A DNA stretch of 64,000 nucleotides from Nonomuraea sp. SYSU D8015 (lineage in GTDB: Bacteria; Actinomycetota; Actinomycetes; Streptosporangiales; Streptosporangiaceae). The notes under the pieces were generated by a model. That model searched no databases and had not been told where the DNA came from. It saw nothing but the letters and a program-made list of their open reading frames with translations. Shown here in pieces: positions 57,666 to 64,000 of this stretch. The stretch's first letter is position 1; the number at the start of each line of letters is the position of its first letter. Position numbers and translations under genes: made by a program. The DNA lies in the NCBI RefSeq assembly GCF_008065375.1, contig NZ_VJYI01000023.1, positions 62,001-126,000 of the forward strand, read 5' to 3'.

Positions 57666-57680
57666 GCCCGGGCTGGAACG

Positions 57681-57710
57681 TGCCCCGCCGCGCGGCGCCG
57701 TGGCGGGGCA
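57681..57710. terminator. Bidirectional hairpin between operon end and LacI gene
   Basis: Perfect 9-bp arms TGCCCCGCC (57681-57689) and GGCGGGGCA (57702-57710) around a 12-base loop, between convergent genes. Confidence 0.6.
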
Positions 57711-57728
57711 TACGGCAGCCTGCCGCTG

Positions 57729-58769
57729 TCAGCGCGTCCCGGCGGATGGGGATGCGGAGGGACGGCCCGGGGGGGCCGTCGACTCGCGCCAGATGACCTG
57801 CGTCACCGGGCCGCTCCACGGTTCGAGCTCGGGCCCGCCGACCGCCTTGATCAGCCGCAGCACCGCGTTGCGCCCGACTCCTTCCAGGTTGATGCGGACG
57901 GTGGTGAGCGACGGGGGGAGGAACCGGCACAGCTCGTTGTCGTCCCACCCGGTGACGCTCAGGTCGCCGGGTACGTCCAGGCCGCGTTCATGGGCACCGC
58001 GCACCACCCCGGAGGCGACCACGTCGTTGGCGGCGATCACGGCGGTGGGCAGCCGGTCGGAGTCCAGCCGCATGACGGCTTCCACCCCCGACTCGCCGGA
58101 CCAGTCGCCCTCTGCCACCCCGACCGACTCGAGTCCGAGCCGCTCGACCGCCTCCAGGTAGGCGGCCTTGCGCGCCCGTGCCGAGGCCCAGTCCTGATCT
58201 CCGGCGACGTGCAGGAACCGCCGGTGGCCGAGGGCGGCGAGGCGTTCCATCAGCTCAGTGACGGGCGAAGCGTCGGTGAGTTCGCCGATGCTGCGCATGG
58301 CGTCGTCGAAGTCCGGGGAGACGACGACGGCCGCTCCCTCCGGCAAGCCGTGCTCGATGCCGGCCGCCATGGGCGTCAGCGACAGCACCCCGTCCACCTG
58401 TCCCGACTGGGCGAGTTCGAGGACTCGCTCGGTCCGGGTCGCGGTGGAGCCCTCGACGCTGACGACCTCGACCACGTGTCCCGCCTCGTGGCCTGCGGCC
58501 AGAGCGCCGGAGAGCAGGCGCGCGTGGTTGAAGGTGGTGACGGGCATGACGACGGCGAGCCGGCCGGTGCGCCGGGTGCGCATAGAGCGGGCCATGAGGT
58601 TGGGGCGGTAACCGAGTTCTTCGACCGCGCCATCGATGCGCTCGAGCGTGGCCGGGAGCAGGCCCTGACGAGACTTCAGGTATCGCGAGACGGTCTGGTG
58701 CGAGACGCCCGCCAGGCGTGCCACCTCTTTGATGGTGGGCCGCCTGGCCGGTGCGGAGTGTTCGGTCAT
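57729..58769 (-). CDS. LacI-family repressor of the beta-galactoside regulon
   Basis: 346 residues. The HTH (about 10-58) reads IKEVARLAGVSHQTVSRYLK, SRQGLLPATLERIDGAVEEL and GYRPNLMARSM, a classic LacI domain with hinge. The sensor domain contains ERLAALGHRRFLHVAGDQDW, AVIAANDVVASGVVRGAHER and LSVTGWDDNELCRFLPPSLT. It is divergent from the Gfo/Idh gene, with AGTGAACGTTCACT in the gap, and the same operator lies before the GH42 and transporter units. It most likely represses all three and itself. Confidence 0.94.
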   Translation of the reverse strand: MTEHSAPARRPTIKEVARLAGVSHQTVSRYLKSRQGLLPATLERIDGAVEELGYRPNLMARSMRTRRTGRLAVVMPVTTFNHARLLSGALAAGHEAGHVVEVVSVEGSTATRTERVLELAQSGQVDGVLSLTPMAAGIEHGLPEGAAVVVSPDFDDAMRSIGELTDASPVTELMERLAALGHRRFLHVAGDQDWASARARKAAYLEAVERLGLESVGVAEGDWSGESGVEAVMRLDSDRLPTAVIAANDVVASGVVRGAHERGLDVPGDLSVTGWDDNELCRFLPPSLTTVRINLEGVGRNAVLRLIKAVGGPELEPWSGPVTQVIWRESTAPPGRPSASPSAGTR

Positions 58770-58845
58770 GGATGGACCCCCTCGTGCTGAGCGGCACCCT
58801 ATTGCCCTGCTGGAGAAAGTTCACTACGGTTTTCCTCGAAGCGAA

Positions 58846-58859
58846 AGTGAACGTTCACT
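58846..58859. promoter_or_regulatory. LacI operator AGTGAACGTTCACT
   Basis: Perfect 14-bp palindrome, 25 bp before the Gfo/Idh start and 76 bp from the LacI start. A half site (AAGTTCACTA) lies at 58817-58826. It serves both divergent genes. Confidence 0.85.
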
Positions 58860-58884
58860 ATTCTGCCATAGAGGGAGACCGTCC

Positions 58885-59997
58885 ATGCCGGACCCGTCCC
58901 CGTCCGCCCGCGTCGCCATCGTTGGCGCGGGCGGCATCGCCCACGCGCACGCGGGTGCCCTGGCCGAACTGTCCGACCGGGCGAGCCTGGTGGCCGTCGC
59001 CGACACCGACCGCGACCGCGCCGAGACCTTCGCCCGGCGCTTCTCCGTGTCGGGCGTGTACACCAGCGCGGAGAAGCTCCTCGCAGAGGAGCGTCTCGAC
59101 CTGGTGCACATCTGCACCCCGCCGCACAGCCACACGCCGCTGGCCATCGCCGCCCTGCGCGCCGGGGTGCCGGTACTGGTCGAGAAGCCGACCGCGCTGA
59201 GCCTCGCCGAGCTGGACGAGCTCGCCGCGGTGCAGCAGGCCACCGGCACACCCGTCCTCACCGTCTTCCAGCACCGCTTCGGCCCCGCCGCCGTCCGGCT
59301 GCGCCGGCTGGCCTCCTCCGGAGCGCTCGGCCGACCGCTCACCGCGGTCTGCGAGACCCTGTGGTACCGCACCGACGCGTACTTCGCCGTGCCGTGGCGC
59401 GGGCGCTGGGAGGTGGAGGGCGGCGGCCCGACCATGGGCCACGGCATCCACCAGTTCGACCTGTTGCTCTCCGTCCTCGGCCCGTGGAGCGAGGTCACCG
59501 CCGTGGCCGGCCGGCTCGCCCGGCCCACTGACACCGAGGACGTCTCGATGGCCCTCGCCCGGTTCCAGAACGGGGCGATGGCCAGCGTCGTCAATTCACT
59601 GCTCGCCCCGCGCGAAACTTCACGGCTCCGCTTCGATTTCGAGCACGCCACCGTCGAGCTGGAGCACCTCTACGGCTACCGGGAGAAGCACTGGCGCTTC
59701 ACTCCCGCCCCCGGCCACGAGCACCTGGCAACCCTGTGGCGCAGCGACGACGCGGACGACGTCGAGAGCGCGCACCTGCTGCAGATCGCGGCGGTCCTGG
59801 ACGCGCTGCGGCACGGCACCGAACCCGGGGTGAGCCTTGCCGAAGCGCGCCGCACCCTGGAGTTCGCCGCCGCCACCTACGCCTCCGCGTTCCGCCGCCG
59901 CCCCGTCGCCGCGGGCGAACTCACCGGCGACGATCCTTTCGTGCGCGCCATGGACGGTGGCGCCGTGCCGTGGCCGCGCGTCAAGGAGGCCGCATGA
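58885..59997 (+). CDS. Gfo/Idh/MocA-family oxidoreductase
   Basis: 370 residues from ATG MPDPSPSARVAIVGAGGIAH with GAGGGAG upstream. Rossmann motif GAGGIAHAHA, then VHICTPPHSHTPLAIAALRA and VEKPTALSLAELDELAAV (EKP motif with the catalytic Lys), GGGPTMGHGIHQFDLLLSVL. These are hallmarks of sugar or inositol dehydrogenases and glycosyl-oxidising enzymes of the family. It probably acts on a sugar released by the regulon's hydrolases. The stop overlaps the next ORF by 4 bp. Confidence 0.93.
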   Translation: MPDPSPSARVAIVGAGGIAHAHAGALAELSDRASLVAVADTDRDRAETFARRFSVSGVYTSAEKLLAEERLDLVHICTPPHSHTPLAIAALRAGVPVLVEKPTALSLAELDELAAVQQATGTPVLTVFQHRFGPAAVRLRRLASSGALGRPLTAVCETLWYRTDAYFAVPWRGRWEVEGGGPTMGHGIHQFDLLLSVLGPWSEVTAVAGRLARPTDTEDVSMALARFQNGAMASVVNSLLAPRETSRLRFDFEHATVELEHLYGYREKHWRFTPAPGHEHLATLWRSDDADDVESAHLLQIAAVLDALRHGTEPGVSLAEARRTLEFAAATYASAFRRRPVAAGELTGDDPFVRAMDGGAVPWPRVKEAA

Positions 59998-60215
59998 CCG
60001 CGCTGGACACCCGCCCGGGCACCGGGGCAGGGCTCACGGTGCACAACAGCGGCACGGAGCTCATCGTCCGCGACTGCACTGACGGGGCGGCGCACGGAGC
60101 TGCTGCGCTACGTCTACCACGGCGTCGCCGTCGCCGACGCAAGGCCGGACGAGGCCAGGAGTCGCCGCTGCTGCAGGGGAGTTGCCGGGCCGCGACGCAG
60201 GATCGGCCGGCGTGA
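59994..60215 (+). pseudogene. PmoA-like (DUF6807) gene remnant
   Basis: 74 codons between the Gfo/Idh gene (ATGA overlap) and the GH43 gene (TGATG overlap). The frame begins MTALDTRPGTGAGLTVHNSG TEL; after a shift the next frame reads TELLRYVYHGVAVADARPDE. TELLRYVYxP is a familiar phrase near the start of PmoA/DUF6807 proteins, which often sit beside Gfo/Idh genes. About 270 residues would be missing. The call is tentative. Confidence 0.4.
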
Positions 60216-61258
60216 TGGGACCAGCGGGCACGCCAGCCCCCACGTCCGCCGGAGCCGATGCATTCGAGGGCTACCTGTTCGCCTACTTCACGGGAGAGGA
60301 CAAACCCCGCGGCGAGCAGATCTACTTCGCGGCCAGCCGCGGCAACGACCCCCGATTCTGGGACGAGCTGAATGAGGGACAACCGGTCCTCACCTCGACG
60401 CACGGCGAGAAGGGGGTACGCGACCCGTTCCTTGTGCGTTCACCCGCCGGCGACCGGTTCTTCCTGCTCGCCACGGACTTGCGGATCTACGGGAGCGGGG
60501 ACTGGCACGCCGCGAAAAGGGTCGGCAGCCTGTACATCGAGGTGTGGGAGTCGGCCGACCTGGTGCACTGGTCGCCGCAACGCCACATCCGGGTCTCCCC
60601 CGGCACCGCCGGCTGCGCCTGGGCACCGGAGGCGCACTACGACCCGGAAAGCGGCGCCTACGTCGTGTACTGGGCGTCGCGGCTGTACGCCGTGGGCGAC
60701 ACGGACCGCTCCACAGAGACCCACGAGCGCATGCTCTACGCCACGACCCGCGACTTCCGCACCTTCAGCGCCCCGCAGATCTGGCACGACCCGGGGCACC
60801 CCGTCCTGGACGCCACGGTGTTCCGCCACGGCGAGACCTACTACCGGTTCACCAAGGACGCGCGAGCCCCCGGCTGGTCGGACCCCTGCGGCCGGTTCAT
60901 CACGCAGGAGAAGTCCGCACGGCTCACCGGCGCCGAGTGGGAGCTGGTCGCCAAGTGCGTCGGACGGGGTGACACCACGCGCCCGGGCGTCACCGAAGGC
61001 GAGGGGCCGACCATCTTCCGCTCCACCACCGAGCAGAAGTGGTACCTGCTCATTGACGAGTTCCGCGGCCGCGGGTACGTGCCGTTCGAGACCTCCGATC
61101 CAACCGGCGGGGTGTGGCGCCCTGCCGAGGGATTCGTACTTCCGCAGGGCGCCCGGCACGGCAGCGTCCTGCCGGTCACGCGAGCGGAGCTGGAGCGATT
61201 GCGTGCACACTACGGCGCAGGCGGCGCCCCGGCGCCACGGGGAGCCGGAGCGGGCTGA
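60215..61258 (+). CDS. GH43-like glycoside hydrolase (cytoplasmic)
   Basis: 347 residues from ATG (a GTG one codon earlier is possible). No signal peptide. The sequence EGYLFAYFTGEDKPRGEQIY, FAASRGNDPRFWDELNEGQP, VRDPFLVRSPAGDRFFLLAT contains the GH43-clan Asp in GVRDPFLV. WAPEAHYDPESGAYVVYWAS carries the likely transition-state Asp/acid region, and a TEGEGPTIF Glu follows. Propeller layout fits GH43 arabinofuranosidase/galactosidase-type enzymes. It joins the GH42 enzyme in cleaving imported oligosaccharides. Confidence 0.85.
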   Translation: MGPAGTPAPTSAGADAFEGYLFAYFTGEDKPRGEQIYFAASRGNDPRFWDELNEGQPVLTSTHGEKGVRDPFLVRSPAGDRFFLLATDLRIYGSGDWHAAKRVGSLYIEVWESADLVHWSPQRHIRVSPGTAGCAWAPEAHYDPESGAYVVYWASRLYAVGDTDRSTETHERMLYATTRDFRTFSAPQIWHDPGHPVLDATVFRHGETYYRFTKDARAPGWSDPCGRFITQEKSARLTGAEWELVAKCVGRGDTTRPGVTEGEGPTIFRSTTEQKWYLLIDEFRGRGYVPFETSDPTGGVWRPAEGFVLPQGARHGSVLPVTRAELERLRAHYGAGGAPAPRGAGAG

Positions 61259-61529
61259 CGGTTCCTTCGACGCACCGCGGACCGAGCGTCCTGACGGGGG
61301 CATCCCGCGGGGGCGCTCTTCGCAGCGCATGGCGACGGCTGCGCATCGTTCACAGTGTCCGCCACCGGACTCCTTCCGGTCCGCGTGAAGGCGCGATCGA
61401 CCAGGCCGATGGCGATCTGGTTCGGCATGGCACACAGCCACTCGGGTCGGCCGCTGAGGAATTCCAGCCCGGCGCATGAGGAACTCGACCAGGCCGTGGC
61501 ACGCGCAGCAGGTTGCCGGGCTGGCTCAG
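61259..61529. other. Intergenic, remnant-like sequence
   Basis: No gene. On the minus strand near 61490-61590 a frame reads RLVGHQRGRTLVLTGLSQPG, which resembles the end of a STAS/anti-sigma-antagonist domain, but it is too short to call. Confidence 0.3.
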
Positions 61530-61887
61530 GCCGGTGAGTACGAGGGTGCGCCCGCGCTGGTGGCCGACGAGCCGGACACGGCCCGGACTCGCGCGTACGT
61601 CCCGCAGCGCGTCGCGGGCCACGCCGGTCAGGCTCCCGGCCTCGGCACGGGCTGCGGCGGCGTCCTTGGCGAACAGCCGCGGCGCCGGGTCGACCTTCAG
61701 CGAGATCGCCGACAGGCTCTGGCCGATCAGGTCTGCAGGTCGCGGGAGACCTGGATGCGTTCCTCGCCGACCACCGTGGCGGCCAGTCGCGAGTGGCGTC
61801 CAGCTCGGTCACCAGCCGGACCAGCCGGGCGCCGCCGACCAGGGCCACGGCGTACAGGCCGGCGGCGACCACGGCATATGTGCCCAT
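61530..61887 (-). pseudogene. Sensor histidine kinase remnant (HisKA_3/DesK type)
   Basis: From an ATG the frame reads MGTYAVVAAGLYAVALVGGA RLVRLVTELDATR. After shifts it continues ATVVGEERIQVSRDLQT and then LSAISLKVDPAPRLFAKDAA and RAEAGSLTGVARDALRDVRA. This is the dimerisation/phosphoacceptor region of LuxR-partner kinases. The phosphoacceptor is gone (RDLQT in place of RDLHD) and the ATPase domain is missing. Confidence 0.6.
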
Positions 61888-62012
61888 GAGGATGGCCTGT
61901 GGGACCGTCGCGCCCGGCTCCCGCAGCACGCCATCCCGTCGGGCGTTCGCCCCGGGCGGCCGCGAGGCTGTGCCGCAGCTGGATGACGCCGGCAGGCCGG
62001 CCAGCAGGATCA

Positions 62013-62231
62013 CGACGACCGGGTCGCCGGGCCCGCATTTCGCGTGAACTGCTGGTTCTGCCCGCTGGTGCAGGTGTACTGGATCAGGCGGGTGCCGTCG
62101 GCGGTGGAACTGCTCGGGACGTCAAGGCATTTGCCGGAGTGTCCGGCGACGATCTGGTAGTAGCCGGTGCCGAGGTCCCGGACCTCCCAGCGCTGGTTGC
62201 TGCCGCCGTTGCCGCGGATCGTGCCCAGCAA
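62013..62231 (-). pseudogene. CBM13 (ricin-type) C-terminal fragment
   Basis: The minus frame reads GSNQRWEVRDLGTGYYQIVA GHSGKCLDVPSSSTADG and then LIQYTCTSGQNQQFTRN before fusing to unrelated sequence and a stop. Two QxW/QxF repeats remain, with no catalytic domain in front. It is the wreck of a secreted enzyme gene like those at 2.3-12 kb. Confidence 0.65.
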
Positions 62232-62306
62232 CGGTGTACGGCCGGTCAGCAGCCGGCGGCCGGGGTGTGCGGCAGGCTTCGAGACGAATCACGAGATCTC
62301 CCTTTT

Positions 62307-63713
62307 TCAGGTCGAGGCAAGAGGAGGCTGGTTTCGTCCGCCATCGGGCTCGTCGTCGACGACCAGGGTCTTCATGAGGGTGGTGACGGTCGGCGCCAGG
62401 TCGACGTTCCAGATCTCGTCGAGCATCCGGCTGCACCGCGCTGCCGTCGTCAGCGGTTCCACGAGGGCCACGAACTTCTTCTCGAACTGCTCATCGGTCA
62501 TCGGCGTCCGGTGGCCGCCGGGGGCGTCGTGGACCTCGCGGACGAGCTTGTCGCCGGAGGTGAGGCGGATGGTGACCCGGTTGGGGATGCGGGTCGGCAG
62601 CATCGCCGTGAGAACCGGGTCCTCGCGAACCTCGACGCGGGCCATCAACGCCCCGACGGCGGGGTCGGTGAGCGCGTCCGGATCGTACGAGGACGCCGTC
62701 AGTTCCCCGTCGACGAGTGCGCGGGCCACCGTGTACGGGAGGCTGTGGTCGGCGGTCTCGCGGGTGGTGGGGCGCCACTTCTCCGGGTCCTTGCCCAGGA
62801 TCGTCCAGCCGATGTGCGTGGTGTCGACGACGATGCGGTCGATCTCGTCGAGGTCGGCGATCTTCTCGCGCAAGGCGAACGCCGCCCACACCGCTGTCTG
62901 CATCTCACCGTTGGTCGGCAGCAGTTTGGTGAGCGTCCGGGACACGGCGTACGTGCTGCCGGAGTTGTGCGGAAACTCGAGTGGCTCCAGCACGAAGGAA
63001 TCGCTCACCTGTCGCATGAACCCCATCTCGCCCTCGAAGATCGGCGCGGGTCCGGTGAACCCCTCCCTGGCCAGCCAGGCGGAGAAGACGCCGTTCCTGG
63101 CGGCGTTCGGCGCGGAGGAACCCTTCCACGACGACAGTTCGCCTGCCCGGACCTGGCGCATCGCGATGTGCCCGTTCAGGGCGATGTTGACCGCCTGGGT
63201 GAGCTGTCGAGCCTCCAGGCCCATGAGCTTGCCGGCGGCGAGGGTGGCGGCCACGAGCACGTAGTTCACGTGGTCCCACCCGCGGCGGTAGAGGTTCGCG
63301 GCGTCCTGCAACTGGACCTGCACCTCGTAGGCGAGCGCGATGGCTGTGACGAGGTCCCGGCCGGAGCGCCCTTCGGCCTCGGCAACCGCCAGACATGCCG
63401 CAATGTTGTCGCTGGGATGTCCGGGCTCGAGCCCGAGGTAGCCGTCGTTGAAGTCCAGGTGGCGCACCATCGTTCCGTTGACGAACGTGGCGACGTCCGC
63501 GGTGGCGGTGTGTCTCGCGCCCAGGACCGTCGACGGGCCCGGGGGAAGGGCACGTGCGAGACGTCGCGCGGCGCGGCTGGGCTCGGCGTCGAACGCGCCG
63601 AGCCCGCAACCGAGGGTGTCGACCAGGCGTTGCCGGACCGTGTGGATCGCGTGCTCGCTGAGGTCGTCGAAACGCAGCGCAGCCGCCCAGGTACCCAGGT
63701 CGTCAGCGATCAC
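62307..63713 (-). CDS. MmgE/PrpD-family protein (2-methylcitrate dehydratase-like)
   Basis: 468 residues. Start DLGTWAAALRFDDLSEHAIH, then VRQRLVDTLGCGLGAFD and VNGTMVRHLDFNDGYLG are hallmarks of the all-helical MmgE/PrpD domain. Later AFALREKIADLDEIDRIVVD and TIRLTSGDKLV-like phrases complete the C-terminal domain. The family dehydrates or isomerises small hydroxy tri/dicarboxylates; the exact substrate is uncertain. The ORF overlaps the upstream DUF4387 gene by 11 bp, so they are co-translated. Confidence 0.9.
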   Translation of the reverse strand: MIADDLGTWAAALRFDDLSEHAIHTVRQRLVDTLGCGLGAFDAEPSRAARRLARALPPGPSTVLGARHTATADVATFVNGTMVRHLDFNDGYLGLEPGHPSDNIAACLAVAEAEGRSGRDLVTAIALAYEVQVQLQDAANLYRRGWDHVNYVLVAATLAAGKLMGLEARQLTQAVNIALNGHIAMRQVRAGELSSWKGSSAPNAARNGVFSAWLAREGFTGPAPIFEGEMGFMRQVSDSFVLEPLEFPHNSGSTYAVSRTLTKLLPTNGEMQTAVWAAFALREKIADLDEIDRIVVDTTHIGWTILGKDPEKWRPTTRETADHSLPYTVARALVDGELTASSYDPDALTDPAVGALMARVEVREDPVLTAMLPTRIPNRVTIRLTSGDKLVREVHDAPGGHRTPMTDEQFEKKFVALVEPLTTAARCSRMLDEIWNVDLAPTVTTLMKTLVVDDEPDGGRNQPPLAST

Positions 63714-64000
63714 GGCCGGCCGACTGCCTGATCGGCATGCGCGCGAGAGGGACGTGGTGCTGGCCGGCGTGCATGTCGCGGTCCCGGAGCGATCCCTGGC
63801 CGATGGGGCGCGGGAAGGAGATCTTCACGACGTTCAGCGACGGGATCCGGAACATCTGGACCGTGCTCTCCTCGACCCGGTAGAGCTCGGCGATCACGCG
63901 TTCGTTCAGGAAGGACTCGTCCGCGGCGATCCGGTAGCCGTCGGCGTCGCGCAGGAAGAGCTCCATGGTGACCCAGAACGGGCCCGCGTTCTTGGACCGG
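63703..64000 (-). CDS. DUF4387 protein, 3' part (continues beyond window)
   Basis: The minus frame is open to the right edge. RSKNAGPFWVTMELFL, then NERVIAELYRVEESTVQMFR, and the end IGQGSLRDRDMHAGQHHVPL match the DUF4387 family, which is found beside AtuA-like acyclic terpene/short-chain acid genes. The function of DUF4387 is not known to me. The gene start lies outside the window. Confidence 0.75.
   Translation of the reverse strand, partial: RSKNAGPFWVTMELFLRDADGYRIAADESFLNERVIAELYRVEESTVQMFRIPSLNVVKISFPRPIGQGSLRDRDMHAGQHHVPLARMPIRQSAGRDR

Noticed and set aside
59605-59625. GAAACTTCAC resembling the xylanase palindrome
   Set aside because: It lies inside the Gfo/Idh gene and is not palindromic.

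Overview
High-GC DNA from a filamentous-type actinomycete. The many secreted glycoside hydrolases with CBM13 (ricin-type) modules, the LacI/TetR/MerR regulators and the GTG starts suggest a Streptosporangiales-like soil bacterium such as Nonomuraea or Streptosporangium; that placement is inference, not demonstrated. The window is an accessory region: two well-kept carbohydrate-use blocks surround a central stretch rich in transposon scars and broken genes.

Layout. 1-2.0 kb: end of an amino-acid ABC permease, an 11-codon remnant of its ATPase partner, and a gamma-glutamyltransferase-like protein. 2.3-13.7 kb: a xylan/arabinoxylan block with a secreted CE1-type esterase-CBM13, GH10-CBM13, an internally deleted GH127 remnant, CBM13-GH43, a second GH10-CBM13, CBM13-GH62 and a LacI regulator. 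Three near-palindromes of the TGTTAGCGCTAACA type and four GAAA-N-TTTC palindromes lie upstream of its transcription units. 13.7-28.7 kb: mixed genes (WYL regulator, epoxide hydrolase, a membrane-protein locus, alpha/beta hydrolases with AraC or TetR partners) between remnants of IS3, ISL3 and a tyrosine recombinase. It also holds frameshifted multicopper oxidase and AttH/CrtC-like genes and a chimeric dehydrogenase/OmdA ORF controlled by a TetR gene.

28.9-33.0 kb is a complete IS4-type element with 25-bp terminal inverted repeats and an 8-bp target duplication. It carries three passenger genes (SDR oxidoreductase and two MerR regulators) between two 136-bp copies of the transposase 5' end. 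33.1-47.1 kb: a secreted unknown, MFS pump/TetR pair, IS5-type remnants, a PaoABC-like molybdenum aldehyde oxidoreductase whose XdhC/PaoD chaperone is cut off by an AraC remnant, an SDR/XRE pair, and a TetR-enoyl-CoA hydratase-acyl-CoA ligase operon.

47.5-61.3 kb is a coherent catabolic regulon: GH42 beta-galactosidase, a five-gene Dpp/Opp-type ABC transporter, a small unknown protein, a LacI regulator, a Gfo/Idh/MocA oxidoreductase and a GH43 enzyme. The same operator, AGTGAACGTTCACT, stands in front of the beta-galactosidase, transporter and oxidoreductase units, which indicates one LacI regulon for import and cleavage of a beta-galactoside-containing oligosaccharide. The right edge holds scraps of a sensor kinase and a CBM13 domain, then a MmgE/PrpD protein overlapping a DUF4387 gene that runs out of the window.
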